From: Lingula anatina
Taxonomy: Eukaryota > Brachiopoda > Lingulata > Lingulida > Lingulidae
Reading direction: 5' to 3'
Assembly (NCBI RefSeq): GCF_001039355.2
Contig: NW_019775520.1
Coordinates: 191,459 to 255,458 of the forward strand
DNA: 64,000 nt
The notes under the pieces are model-generated. The model had not been told where the DNA came from. It ran no database searches and saw only the letters and a program-made list of their open reading frames with translations. Numbering within the stretch: position 1 is the stretch's first letter; each line of letters opens with the position of its first letter. A program made the translations under genes and the position numbers. This document shows positions 1 to 15,400 of the stretch, piece by piece.

Positions 1-1
1 A

Positions 2-534
2 GACAAGAGGAAATCCTGGGAAGACGGATTCATGGAGGCAAAGCAAAATCTGTGTAAGTTCATTTAATTTAAAATGAAAATCAATTTTTTTTTCATGAAT
101 GGATGTACCATTGCTTATGAAAAATCACTGTGCAGTTGTTATAGATTTAATAGAGCTAACTCTTTTATGCAAGCATTGTCTTAATTGGCCCAGGTAAGTC
201 ATATGTTTCAGTAAAGATAACTTGTACTTTTAGTTTTGTGAAAATTATTTATTGTGACTTGAAAAAACTTAGATTTTATAGCAGTTGTTATCATCATGAT
301 AAGTTTCTGCATTCTGTATATCATAGTAAAAATATATATATCCAAGAATATGCTGGTTGCTGATCTGTAGAACTGATGACCTTATTCATATACCTGATCA
401 ATTTCAAGGATTTCCTGTTTGTACATTCCAGCTGCCATTACAGAGAAAAGGCCACCAGAATTCATGCAAGCTTTGCAGATCACTAAGACCAGAGCTGGAA
501 TGCAGGTTAGATATACCTAACACTGATGTTTATG

Positions 535-571
<37 letters not shown>

Positions 572-3500
572 ATGCAAAAGTGCACATGCTTTTTTAAAAA
601 TGATATATAATTAATCATTTAATAGATATATAAATGGATGAGTGGATGGATGGAAAGATAGATTTACATTATTTTTTCATCCTATCTTTCGTACCAATCT
701 TTATTTGCAGTTTTCCTGTGCCTCCCCTGTGGACGGTGTGAACACGTCGGGCTACAGAGATGTGTGGGTGTGTAACAGTGATGGCTACGTGGGGCACATG
801 TGCCTGCTCAGTCTACAGCCAGAACCCATAGTGACACTGAACACTCCCGTCCCAGGGTGCAACTCAAAGATACTGTGTATATTTGCAGTGCCAGCGTACA
901 GTGGGCCTCTAAAAAGGTACGAATGGGTATAAGATTTTTCTTTCTCTCCCCCTTCCCCCCTCAATTATTGACCAAACATTCGCAGTTTACGGTTTAGGTA
1001 GTGGTTTATGTCCAACTATTATCTATCATGTTCTTTTTCCACTACTTCTATAATTATTTTGAATCAGCTCCGAGTCATTGCCAGAAAACAATCATTTTCC
1101 AGTGACAAATGGTGCTACATGCTACGTACCTAACAGGTTAATTGCAACTCATATAATTGTGAAGTTTTGTTTATTGTGAAGGAAGTACAAATATATATAT
1201 ATATCAAAGCATTATGATGATGAAAGGAATTATTGTTTCCAGGAAAGGAAGTGGCCGCAATCGATCAATGGACAGTGGTCACCAGGACGATTTCAATCAG
1301 GTCAGTCTGGAGCTGAGTAACACAGAGTCCAGTGATGGGTCCGAGTCTGATACAGAGTCAACTGATGATGAGGATGATATGCCATCTTATAGCAGGAGGA
1401 ATGTTGGTATGTACTAGGACTCAGTATGTAAACATTCTCTTTTATTACAAATTTGAAAATACTTTATATAATGATACAGTAAAACTGAATATTTGTTATA
1501 TTTTCATTCTCTATCTCATTTACACAAACACCTCTAACTTTACAATATTTCTTGTGCAGATTTCTGTCTGGACATGTACACATTGTTATACACTTTATTT
1601 AATCAATTATATTGTATCAAATATTATATTGTATCAAGTATGAAATGTGTTTTACTATTTTTAGGACGCCACACCAGACAGAGCTCAGAAAGCAGCAAGC
1701 AGACGCCTCTCCTGGACCCCTATAAGAGCACTATGTGGCTAGGAACAGACAATGGATAGTATGTGTCTAAGAAAAAATGACTATACAGACTAAACAGACC
1801 AGAAGCTTAAACTTAACAGCATTATTTCTTGTCTGGATTTCACAACTTCCTGTTCAGAATGATATTTTTTTAATGCAATTTGGGAAAAATGCAAAATTTC
1901 TCTATTGGCAACTATTCTTTTGTTTCAGAGTTCTTGGACAGATCTATATCTTTGCAAAATTAGATAGTGGCATATGTGTTTAGGGATTTCCTTGTATCTT
2001 TTCCAGTATCCATATCTTTCAAAGCACAGACAACATCAAGACCACCAAGAACAAACTGAAAGTGCCCCATCCTGCAGGAGTTCTTTGCATTGTGTAAGGA
2101 ATGATTAGAAACTTTAAAAAATAGCAAAGTATTTAAAAAAACAAAATTTGTTAGGGGAATTATGATAAGTGCAATATGGCCCAGAAATGTGAGATACCAA
2201 ATGAATTTTATGTTTAGACACTTATATGAGAGAGAGAGAGAGAGAGAGATCATAAACAGCAGTACTGATGGTACATGTATTTAGTCTTATAGTTATGTGC
2301 AAAGTTTGACTTTTAGGACACTAAGAGTGTATTATTATTCTCCACAGGCATTTGGATTGCAAGGTGTTTGCTTCTTTAGCAAATGGAGAGATCCGTGTAT
2401 ACAGGAGGGATGCAGGTGAGATTGTCCTTTAAATCTGACATAAGGGTTGTAAAAATGTTCTTAAAAGAAAATCAACCTTAAGGACAACATAAATTTTGTA
2501 CTTAAAAGATTAATATGTGTAAACACCCCTTACTTTGTACAAATACAAGCACATGTGTACCACTTGTCACCCCACTAGCAAGTACATGTATTTTATCATT
2601 TAAGCTTGAGAAAAATGAATATATATCTTTACTTTATAAATATTTTAAGAATCAGCAAGTTGTGACAATTTAAACAATTTTTGATGACTGCCTTCCAGTT
2701 AATGGTTCACAACAGTTGACATTAAGTTACTATTCATGAAAAGTTTAAATTAACTTCTCCATTTACCACTAGATGGCAGCTGGGACACACAGCACCCAGA
2801 CACTCTATCAGTGGGCACTGTGACATCACCAGTGACCAAGATGTTGGCAGTGGCTGGTAAACTGTGGTGCGGCTGTCAGAGTGGGGTCATGATGCTGAAC
2901 CCTACAACTCTTGTCTCTGAGGTAACTGCGCAAAGATATGTTATGGCCTGTGGCCCAAGTGAAATTTGAAATGGTCCTTGTATGGGATAGGTTTTCATTT
3001 TATTATTTTATACTTAATACACATACTATTGAATACACAGATAAAATAGACTAAACATTATAATTTACATTAACAAAAATCAGCACAGTTACATGAATGG
3101 AAACCACACTACAACACAATGGAGAATAGGGGGTTTCCACTTCGTTGTGGCTGATATTTGTATTGGAGCTGGTAGCTTGTACATTGGGTGATGGATGTGT
3201 CTACATGTACCAGTAGTTACAACTGTTGTCTCTCAGATAACCATTGAAATTTTTGTGATTCATCGAGAGTATGATAAAATTTTTATAGTACTGTTCTTTG
3301 TTTACCAAGTACAATAGTCAAACCCTAGTTACTAATTGAACTAATTGGGATAAGTCTGCAATATCATCGAACTATATGTCTGATATTAGTATTGAAATTA
3401 CCAATTCACGTCATCTTACCCATTATTTCAGGTTTCATTTCAAATCCCCACAGACAGCCCACGCCCCATCCAGTCCATGGTGTGCTCTGGTCAGGGGGTC

Positions 3501-4567
3501 TGGATAGCACCCCAGGGCAGCTCCAAGGTGGTGCTCTTCCATGCCACCAACAGACAGTTCCTTACAGACATCAGCATAGCTCAGGCAGTGACACAGAAAC
3601 TTATGGGTAATGTGAAAGATTTTTCTGTCCATGTAACAAGACAGACAAAAGGCAGATGTGAGAACCTTGCCTTGCATTTGATGAAATGTGTCGTTCCCTC
3701 CTCCCTCCATTTGAGTTGCTGAATCTCTTGAAGAGAAAAAAAAACTTGTAAATTGGTTTTGTTCAAGATATGGATATTTTAATCTTATGCTGTAATAGAA
3801 AAATTAACTTATGCTAACTTGTATGTAAATTTAATTCATGAAATTTTTTGCTCTTCATCAGCTACAGATGACATAATTAGACAGCATAAAACGGCGTGCC
3901 TTCGCATCACCTCCCTCCTGGCCTGTAAAGATCTCCTCTGGGTAGGAACCAGTGCAGGGGTCATCCTCACCATTCCCTTGCCAAAGATTACTTCATCCAC
4001 CACTAAATCTACTCTTCAAGCACCCACTGTGACAGGTAAGCTGTGTCATTTTTTTTTTTTTTTTGATTGACTTTTAAAATATCAGTAGGGTAATTGTTTC
4101 CTTATTTCAAATAACATCTATGAAATTTCCCAAAATGAAGTTATATAAGAAGTACATAAAGGATCACTTTCACAGAAAATAATAGAGAAAGCAATTGAAT
4201 ATTATTGTGAAATATTTCAACTAAAAAATATTTAACCATTATCTACAATATTTAACCATTATGTACTCAAAAATGCAGTTAAGTATTCAAGGTTTTTCAA
4301 CTGTTTTCAGGTTTAGTCCATGGTCATACTGGTCACGTGCGCTTCCTTACAGCAGTGGAGATGCCTTCATCTCGACCTTTTCCGGAACAGTCGCTACAAC
4401 AACATCACTTAATACGTCGCCGCTCAATAGGGGGCACTCCTGCTCGTGCCACCAAGATGCTGGTTATCAGTGGAGGAGATGGTTATGAGGATTTCCGCAC
4501 AGGGATTAATAATGAAGCAGCAGGCAGGGATGATAGCACCAACCACTTACTGCTGTGGCAGGTCTGA
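2..4567 (+). CDS. ARHGEF17: Rho guanine nucleotide exchange factor 17-like, C-terminal part (11 exons, 5' end outside window)
   Basis: Exons read as 1-53, 432-505, 711-916, 1243-1406, 1665-1758, 2007-2093, 2348-2415, 2773-2921, 3432-3606, 3862-4035 and 4311-4567 (stop TGA 4565-4567). All have GT donors and AG acceptors, and the phases join into 499 codons plus stop. The product matches the C-terminal WD40-like propeller of ARHGEF17 (TEM4/p164-RhoGEF): VWVCNSDGYVG, TMWLGTDNG, LANGEIRVYRR, GKLWCGCQSGV, DDIIRQHKTACLRIT, LLWVGTSAGV, GHTGHVRFLTAVE, and the end ISGGDGYEDFR followed by GRDDSTNHLLLWQV. In the family the catalytic DH and PH domains lie upstream; here they fall outside the window. The first exon (KSWEDGFMEAKQ) looks like the linker just after the PH domain. 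The exon at 1243-1406 is an acidic/serine-rich loop of low conservation. The family activates RhoA-type GTPases at the actin cytoskeleton. Identification is from remembered family motifs; the exon edges are directly supported. Confidence 0.93.
537..569. repeat. (TC)n microsatellite in ARHGEF17 intron
   Basis: An uninterrupted CT dinucleotide run of about 16 units lies between exons 2 and 3 of the ARHGEF17-like gene. A matching (GA)n run lies at about 2228-2249 in another intron of the same gene. Confidence 0.95.
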
Positions 4568-7316
4568 TGAAATGGATTCCCCTGCAGGTGGTGCCATCTA
4601 TTGTTATGTTGCCCTTGTGAAAATGTGGGTGCTTACTGAAAATATGGGTATTTATTTGTTATAGAGGACTGGATGACACAAGCAGAAGGACTTGCAAGAG
4701 TCTGCATGATATGTGATAACAGCTTTTACAAAATCCTGCTTGTCAAAGGTGGAAATTCATGCAGCCTTCCAGACAATGAACCAGGTTTTTAAATTAACAG
4801 TGTTTTAGGAGGCTTAACATTGTATCAACATCAGTGTGTCTCTGAACAGTCGATCAGGTAAAAATGGGGTGATTTGGTGCATGAACTGTGATGTGATAAG
4901 TTAAAGTCGTAACAGATTTGTTCATTGAAATTGCACATTGGTGGACTTAAGGTTGGCCCAGAAGTGAGTGTCCACCAAACAAAAATGTGCTATGAATAAA
5001 AAAATTATTAAAATGTAAGATCACATGACATTTCCTAAACTTTTTATATCAAATGAAGCAAGTTCATACAATGAAGATCAGGTATTTTAAACCTCAATAT
5101 TTGGTATCCTTGCTTGCTTGTAAAATCAGAAACAAAAGTTTTGCACTGCAAAAGCAAATATTCTTAATAGTCAAGAAAATTGATCTGAAAAAAAGAATTT
5201 GGTAGCTGCTCATTCTTTTGCCTGCAAACAAATCTAAAGAAGGCTTCTAGTTGTTTTGCAAAGTTATTGTGAAATGCAATTTCCTTAAATCTATTATTCT
5301 CTTTAAGAGACAATTGTGTATGGGTATATTGTCTGAATTTAAAATAAGTGTACACAAAATTTGATTGATTTCCATTCACATTTCAGTTTAACTTGTACGT
5401 TTTATCAAAAAAGAGATATTTTCTGGCTTATAGGATTACTCATTGAAGTCTGCCAGTGGAAGTGCTATTGCAAATTTGCCAATATTAAAGAATATCAAAT
5501 TAGTCATTGAGGGGAGCAGCCTCCAGAATCATTTTAAATATTTCAGCATAGCTGTAAATATATACAAATCTGAACCTCAAGAATTTTGGTCAAACCAATT
5601 ATTGTATTTCTCCTAGGGTTCTTTTCACATTATTTACATAATTTTAATATTTCATGTTATCGTTTCTTATCGTATCTACTTGTGTCACGTTTGCAGGTAT
5701 GAGGGGACACCTCATCTTACGTGCTTTTGTTCGCAAATTTTTAATGTGCTAATTTGAAAACTGGTGCATCTGCTTTTTCAAGTCAGTTGGACATGCTAAG
5801 TCATGCAATTCATATGCTTCCACAGAATCAGAGTGATACAATCTTCTTGGAAGTTTTCTCATTTTTAATCTGCCATTTGTGGCCTTGTCATGTACCCCAA
5901 AACCCATTTTACAGTGGGTGCAAAAAGAGAAAGAAATTTTTAACATTTTTCCCACCAATGAATGTCATTAATGTATCTATTCAATATTGTAGACAGGTGC
6001 TACTAGGCTGCATTGTTTTTATCTCAAGGATGTAAGTTTTAGATATGAAAAAATCAGTGTACAGTTATGGTAATACAAATTAATTTTAAATGATAACATA
6101 TTAGATGTACAGACAATCCTATCAGGTGGTGCCATCATACAAACTTGGTTTGTAAAGGTCTTCTAGGACGTCTTCAGCACCGTTTGGCCTATGAAAACAT
6201 TGTGGTATATATATATACTGTATGTAAGGAACAAATTTCCAGTATTATTACAAGTTATTTTGTATATTTATGAAGTATTGAGTGAGCTGGGCAGTCTTCA
6301 GAGAAAATAAAAATGTGAATTCATCAAAGTTTTATATTTTTCATATTGAAACTTGATGTCACTTGTGCGTATCTCTTTTTGAACAGCAGTAAGAATTTTT
6401 GAGTTTTTGTGCTTTTCAAAAAGAATTATGCACAAGTGACATCTGACCACCTTTTTTAAAAACCCATTTTTTGATGGTAAATTACATAAATTCAAAGAAA
6501 TCTTCCTCTAGTGAAACCGCACAAATTGGTTTGACAGTAGTAGTCTGCTGGGAACTGTAGTCCATTTCCCATTACCTTAAAGGGATAACTCTTTGTATGA
6601 GATATATATTTCACAATAAAAACATTGTGAATAACTCATAAAATATAATATATTCTGTTTTACAACAAAAATGGCAGTTATAGCTATTATTCTGATATCT
6701 AAGCCTGTCTTTAGACCACGTGACCTCCATTGATAGCTATACTAAGTTAAAATCTCTTAAGAGATTTTAGCAAAAAAAACCAAACTTTTTAGATAAAAAA
6801 CGGACTAACTTTGAATGCAAAAATGGATTCATTAACCATTGGTAAGTATGGGAAAATTGTTGTTTACTCCAGGAAAATTCATATTTTGGCCGAAATGAAG
6901 AGTTATTATCCCTTTAAACAGGTCACATTCATCCCATACACCAACCCCATTCTTCACTAATCGCGAAACTTCAACTTCAGCAGCACTGACTGGTCTCGGC
7001 AATTTAATAGTATTGAAGCTTTGATGGTGTAATTTTTTCTACAATTTCAAAGCAAGCTTTGTCCCGATTCTTGTGAAAAAAATATTTTAAAAAAATCTTG
7101 CAAGAAACGAGTTTCTTCACATACGAGATGAAACTTTTTTCAAATTGGTAAATGAAACAAGTAAGTTCTAATATGTGGAAGACTATTTCAATGACCAAAT
7201 CATGTATTGCACAAAGCCAAGCTTGAAGAGATGAATATTAAACCATCAGTTATGATATATGAAGAGTCATTCACAGGGATAAAGAACTCAAGATATTTTT
7301 TCCATCTCACTTTATC
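4568..7316. other. Convergent 3' regions of ARHGEF17 (+) and RPS3 (-)
   Basis: No convincing coding exon was seen on either strand; short open frames have no splice context. The first part is the ARHGEF17 3' untranslated region. The first AATAAA on the + strand is at 4995-5000, about 430 nt after the stop, and another is at 6306-6311. The rest is AT-rich sequence without recognised structure. Confidence 0.7.
4995..5000 (+). terminator. Candidate poly(A) signal for ARHGEF17
   Basis: AATAAA is the first canonical hexamer after the stop codon. AATAAA is common in AT-rich sequence, so use of this site is inferred. Confidence 0.35.
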
Positions 7317-7322
7317 TTTATT
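7317..7322 (-). terminator. Poly(A) signal for RPS3
   Basis: TTTATT on the + strand reads AATAAA on the RPS3 strand, about 110 nt past the stop codon. This is the usual distance for a ribosomal protein gene with a short 3' UTR. Confidence 0.55.
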
Positions 7323-7429
7323 TCATGGACAGGTTTCTTTTTTTACTTCCTTTTTTTTCCACATTTGAGATAAAGTAATAATATTCACAGTTTTACAGTT
7401 CACTTAAGTTTAGTCTCTCCACCATTCTT

Positions 7430-9357
<1,928 letters not shown>

Positions 9358-9574
9358 CTAAAAAGAAGATCGATTTGAAGTTGACAGTCATAATGTAATT
9401 AGGAGTAAGCATTCTATTTAGAGACTCAGTTGCATACATTACAATACAGGCAAAGGATCTTTACAACACATTTCAGTCAAGAATTTCAAAAGGGGAAGAG
9501 GGTGTTACTTCTTTTAAAAAAACATGGCCATTTTGCTTGTTAGTGTAGGTATATCACAATCCACTANAATACCC

Positions 9575-9864
9575 GGTATAAGGATAACACTACATCAATA
9601 AAATAAAAGGGTCTGTAGACCTTACATTATAATATAGGAAAGTATCCATACTCACGTATCCAACAGCACTTTAGCCACTTCAGGATTTCGTACCATTTGT
9701 AGCTTTTCCCGCACTATTTTCCATCTATCTATTTGAATACCAATGTCAATCAATCCTTTGCCGCTTAGGTTAAATCTTGGTCTTATTTTCACTTTGCCCA
9801 TTTTCTTGCTTAACACTTCCTTTTTGGGGACTAATGAAAAAGAAATGAAGGAATTTTTGAACAA
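9575..9864 (-). pseudogene. Exon-like copy 1 of a tandemly duplicated unknown coding segment
   Basis: The minus strand carries an open segment encoding VPKKEVLSKKMG, a basic stretch, then RWKIVREKLQMV and EVAKVLLDT. It ends at a donor-like ACGTGAGTATGG (exon edge about 9657). It is clearly homologous to the segment at 10475-10864, and the similarity continues into the flanking intron-like sequence at 9575-9656. The shape DRW...REKL...EVAKLLLD recalls short N-terminal modules I have seen in invertebrate proteins of unknown function, but I cannot name the family. It may be an exon of a broken or still active gene, so the pseudogene label is tentative. Confidence 0.4.
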
Positions 9865-10116
9865 AATTTTAGGGAATAATAATAATATTAATCAAGTGAG
9901 AATAATACTGACGCTAATACAGTAGATCGTTTGTACCCAAAACTTTCTGTATATCTTCTTTTTCATATAAAATTCATACATTATTTAACCTAGTTAAATA
10001 TTGTCTTAAAAAGTTCCATCAGTCGGGTAGATGATAGAGATCAATGACTCTATTATCACATATGTAAATGCCAGCATGGATCACGAGGAGTGTCCTGTCT
10101 TGACTTACTCTGCCCA

Positions 10117-10186
10117 CTGGTGTCACCGATTTTTTCATCAGCAGCTTGATCCAGGTTGGAACTAAGACCAGTAGATATGAAGTACC
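10117..10186 (-). CDS. Candidate small exon following the 10475-10864 exon
   Basis: The minus strand reads TTAG acceptor, then a segment encoding YFISTGLSSNLDQA and DEKIGDTSGQ, then a GTAAGTC donor (edge about 10117). The upstream exon at 10480 ends ...GATAC before GTGAGT (phase 2). Joining adds G and continues LLLDT-YFISTG in frame, which supports a genuine splice pair. No further downstream exon of this gene was recognised before RPS3. Confidence 0.35.
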
Positions 10187-10397
10187 TAATCAAAATGCAA
10201 TGTGCCTAATCATAATATAAACCTTAAGCAGAATATATATATTACTTTCAGAAAAGTATGAACAGTATCCTATCGAGCATGGTATGAGACCAAGCAAACA
10301 TGGGATTTATAGAGTAATAATCTTGTACATGTACAAAAAGAAACTGAAATTATGTTTGCTTGATATCAGGATAGGCTGGTAAATCACTAAGGGGAAA

Positions 10398-10864
10398 ATA
10401 TAAGGATAACACTTCATCAATAAAATAAAAGGGTCTGTAGACCATTCATACATTATATAGGAAAGTATCCATACTCACGTATCTAACAGCAGTTTAGCCA
10501 CTTCATGATGTGGCATAATTTGTAGCTTTTCCCTCACTACATTCCATCTATCCATTTGAATTTCAATATTAACCAATCCTTTGCCACTCTTCTTATAATA
10601 TTTCTTTCTGCCCATTTTCTTGCTTAACACTTCCTTTTTGGGGACAAATGAAAATAGAATGGATGCATGGTTTGAACAAAATTTTAGGGAATGATTATTA
10701 ATCAAGTGAGGTACTGATGCTAATAGATCGTTAGCACCCAAATCTTTCTGTATATCTTCTTTTTCATACATGTATATAATATACACCAACTTACTTCTCT
10801 CGTTTGGCTGTGACAATAAAATTCTGTAACCTGTTAAAATGTGAGGAAAGGTAGGCCTTTGCAC
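10398..10864 (-). CDS. Exon-like copy 2 of the duplicated unknown coding segment
   Basis: The open frame at 10475-10864 (minus) has a C-terminal part encoding VPKKEVLSKKMGRKKY, GKGLVNIEIQMDRW and EVAKLLLDT, followed by GTGAGTATGG as donor. Copy 1, about 820 bp away, has the same order with many substitutions, so this is an old tandem duplication rather than allelic sequence. The upstream limit of the exon is unclear. A possible 5' donor (GAGAGAAGTAAGT) lies near 10796 on the same strand. Function unknown. Confidence 0.4.
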
Positions 10865-12493
10865 TGCTATGGGAATCCAGTAGCTTCCGATACTGCACCA
10901 ATTATTAAAGCTGTCGTCCTTCCGTTTACCAAATGCGGGTTCGGCGGTTTTTCAGTTCCATCTCTTAGTCTTAGTCACTTTTTTTCTCTGTGAAAATTTG
11001 GCATTCTACCACAAACGAAGGCTACAATTATGGCAAATAAACAATTCATCGGCAAAATATTTTATTTCAGCAGTTAGTTAAATTATGCTCTGTGTAACGT
11101 CTTATGTAAATATCACCATACGAATTAAGTAAATTATGCGTGATACTATTACAGTTATTTTCTTTTTTATCTCTTCATAAAACCATTTATATTATTTTGA
11201 ATTTTATTTTCCGAATAAAAATGAAAAGTTTATCCCGGTGTTGTCATGCCAATTTTAACTCTGAGAAAGTTTATGTATCACAATACTAGTACATCTTTCT
11301 AGTGATTGTGAGAGTACTCCAAATGTTTGTGATGAAAATAAAAAGTTGAAATATTGTAAACTTGCATACTGCATTATATTTTTTTATCATTTACATGAAA
11401 TAACCAAAACCATGCTTAATGTATATTTTATTGAACTATAAATCTATGAACATAGTTTATCTACAAACATTATGAATACATGCAGCTTTTTTTTAAAACT
11501 ACTGGTAAATTGGAGAGTAATGATATGTTGCCTATACAAAAGTGCTTATGGCATTTGCAATATTTGATTGTTCTTTTATCCTGACAAAAATAAAAAACCT
11601 ACTATTAATCACCAAAACAATTAAAGTTACTGCAGCACTTCTGAAAAAATCTACCAAAATTTAATATAAAATCTACAAATACAGTTCAATAACCTTTTGA
11701 AAAACCACTTTCATATATAAAATAAAATAAGCACGTTTCCAAATTTATAGAAAAGAAAATAATGCAAATCATCACAAACTAAATTGTCTTTTGTACACAC
11801 TAAGTATATTAATTAATATTTTATAACAGTTATAACATTTCAAGTCATCACTATGACAATGAATTGCCGCATTTACTGCAAAGTTTATAAAAAATAAGCA
11901 TAACATTTAATCAACAAAACCTTTATAATTATTTATATAATATATAAAAATAAAAATGGCAATCCTTTGACTTCAGACCTATGCATAGTTGAAATTTTCA
12001 TTCTCAGAATTCAGATTTTTAAAATAATAACAAAATTCTATGTCATGAATGTGTTCTGTCATCAAAACTACATATGTAACAAAATAAAGCTTTCGAAATA
12101 TGTGATGCACCAGTCACAATACAGCTGAGATGCATCAAGAAAACCTTGTCATTAAAGCACCAAGCTGCACACTGAAAAAAGTCATAAAAAATTGCCGCAT
12201 AAAATATTGCGATTTCATCGTATTTGCAAAGTACCCAAAAATTTCAGTTGTAAAAGCAGCATTACTTGCTGTAGTAGTCAAAGTTACCTTCACGTTATTG
12301 CAACATCAAATTTCATTTTCAGAAAAATATGGCAGGTGTGTTTCAGTTTTTCCAAGAAAAACAGCATTATACAGTACATGTCAATAAGAATTTTCCTTCA
12401 GTTCTATTTCATAACAATCTATATACAAAAAGATATAAAAAGTTTACTCTCAGGTATGTATTTACAATCTCATCCTGTAGTTTCTTCATAAAC
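10865..12493. other. Intergenic sequence and 3' UTR of the SRA-domain gene
   Basis: AT-rich and without convincing exons. From about 11427 upwards it is best read as the minus-strand 3' UTR of the SRA-domain gene: a TTTATT at 11427-11432 (AATAAA on that strand) would give a 3' UTR of about 1.06 kb. I see nothing else in it. Confidence 0.5.
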
Positions 12494-15400
12494 TTAGCGA
12501 CTAGCCTCGCTCAATTCAGAATCTCTGCTATCACTCTCAGAAGGAGGCGAGTGTGGTGCTGCGTCTTCAACCTGATCAAATTCTTTATCCACTTCACTTG
12601 ACGTGGGACTGCCATTGCTGTCACCTTCACTGATGTCACTCTTGCTGTCATTGTCATGGTCCTTGATTTCAGTGTCACCATCCTTGTCAACATCTGTATC
12701 AGCAGTAATGTCATCTTTGTCTCCATCCTTAGTGTCATCTTTGCCAACATCCTGGTTTTCCAAAATTTTAGTAGTAGCAGTGCCAGCAGCTTCTTCATCA
12801 CAGGCATCTGGAGCAGATATTTCTTGCTGATGTGCTGAGGGATCAGTTTCTTCCACATCCTTGTGTTTATCCTTGGATGGACTTTCCTGATGAAGAATAA
12901 TTTGACCTCTTGAATGGTTTCAACTATCAATATTTATGGGTTTACAATTTTAGATGATGTATGCAAGAACATTTTTTTTTTTTTTTTTTTTTGGGGGGGG
13001 GGCACTTTAAACATTTGTTCTTCCTACAATGCATGCTTACATACTAAAGACAAAAAATACATAATTATAATTTAAACTTTAAAGTCATTTACATGAGTTA
13101 TCTTGTCTTATTAGCACCCCAGAAATAGGAAGAGCACTATTAAACATGAATAGACAATAAAGTTTATAAAAGGTATGTCGTTTTTTCATGAAGTCCACAA
13201 CTTACAGAAGAGGCAAGTGTTATGTTTTCTGACAAAATTCATAATTATCAACACAGATAAGAGTTGTGTTAACTTTGTTGGCAACTTACAGCATATGTGA
13301 GTGTCCATGGAGGTGGTGCCTGATCTGGACATCTCTTCAAGGCAAATCTCCAGACACCAAATCCTGAGACTCCAGTAGAGAACCATGCTTTGGTGACAGT
13401 GTACAAACCTGGTAAAGAAAAATTATTCCAGATGATATTTTATACAATGGAAAATCTTTATATAATCTTATTTTATTATTGTCTTATTTTCTGAGAATAA
13501 AATTATTCTCCAATTAATTTTATCCATTAAAACATAACATTTTGAGCTTGCTCTTTTGTGAGTTATTGATTACCCTAAAATATAATAATAAATGAAGAAA
13601 TAATAAAATAAATAAAAATCAACAATAAACTCATTTGTCACTCTGCATTGTCTTCTTTACAATAAATATGATAATTCATTACCATTCATTAAATCAAATC
13701 TTTTAATATCAAAATATTCAACCATCACTGACCATCATATCTGTAGCCCTCTTCTGGGGCAAACGAGCTGGTCAGTTTGTACCCTCTGATCACACGGACA
13801 GGATGACCACTCTCCACGCTGTTATACAGGGCCAGGTTGCCGCGGGTCAGTGTCTGGTCCTTGGACTGGGGGGCAGTGCGCAGGTTCTGAACAATGCATG
13901 GGTCAAATATCAAGGGTCAAATATCAACATGAACCTAAAGGCACTCTCACCACTTAATCTTTAATAAAATGTTCAATATCAACATAAACCATGATTTACA
14001 ATCTGTTTCTAAGAAAAAGAGGGTGAGTGAATGATTGGTAAAACATCGCAGTATCTTGTATGATGTAAAATGTCACATGATCTGGGTTAAAGGTCAGTCA
14101 GGGGTGCAAGACAGATTCTAGTGATGCGACATGCCAGGAGAAACATGAGACTTTTAATAAATATGTAAATCTGATGTGGTGTTCCAATTTCTATCATACC
14201 TTGGGATTGGCCTTGGTGCCTCTAAGATCTCTCCCGCCCTCTCCTGTGTAGGTGAAGCACTCTCCCAAGTCCACGTTATCGTCATAGCCCCCTGACAGGG
14301 CGATGGAGTAAGCACCGTGTTCACCGCCATGAATTCCTGACACAGGAGGCCTGAGGAAGAGAAATTAATGTAAAATAAGGAGTGGATATCATCAAAAAGT
14401 TTGATTTCACATAAAAATAACCAGATAGTCAATATTTAATTTCTTTGCATAATTAGCATAAGTCAAAGCAATTGTTTGACATTCCTCATATACCTTACTA
14501 GAATTTTCATGAAGCACATCTGAAAATACATTTTGGTTTTGTATGTTATGGAGAGAGGTTTCAGCTGTTTTTAATACTTAACATGAAATAATCAATTACT
14601 TTTTATAATCCAACTTCAAAGAGCCCATATATAAAAAGAAAAATGTTTTTCTTCTCCGTTTCATACAAAGCAAGCTGCACTAACCTATGTATGCCAGCTC
14701 TTGAACATTCCATCCTTGTCTCCCATATAAATCCCACATCCACACCTTCAAAAGGAGAAAAAAACATCACACTTTTTAATTTGAATAGGCCACATGAATA
14801 TTTGCTACAACTAAAAAGTTTAACACTTCACTGTTTATAATTTTATCTTAAAATGTCTTTATCATTTGATTTATCCATTGATTATTATATATTTATTTCA
14901 ATATCATTATTGCTATCGTTTACAATTTAATGTAAATGCATAACAATGACATGGTAAACAGTAGTGGTTCAGCCAAACCAAGAAAATATTACAAGACCCC
15001 ATGCCCTTGTCATTAATAACTAAATATGCATAATCTTACATGAATCATTTCATGCTTAAGCTAAAATAAGTGTCCATGGACTACACAAAGAGTAAAAAAT
15101 ATTCATTTCAAAATCATACATTATAGATAAAGACTCCCACCTTCAATTGCTCCATATGAATTCTCTCTTTTTGGGTAGATTTTCTTTGGGGTATATTCCT
15201 CATCTTCTTCATCTTCAAGCTCTGCAGTCTCTTCTGGAGTCTATATATCAATTTTAAAAATGTTTAATAAAGTTAAACAAGTTTCCATATATTTTAGAAA
15301 AACATATCAAATTCCTGCAGCTACTGACTTTCTAACACATAACTTAAAAGTGTGTGTGACTTGTTACCCAATTATGAAATGAAAAGTGGACCAAAAAATC

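Noticed and set aside
10925-10960. Search hit for the RPS3 first exon near a minus-strand ATG GAA CTG AAA AAC
   Set aside because: It reads into a stop after 11 codons and does not resemble the conserved RPS3 N-terminus.
12511-12930. Alternative open frames over the acidic tail of the SRA-domain gene
   Set aside because: They are shadows caused by the repetitive GAT/GAC-rich composition; the phase-consistent frame is the acidic one.
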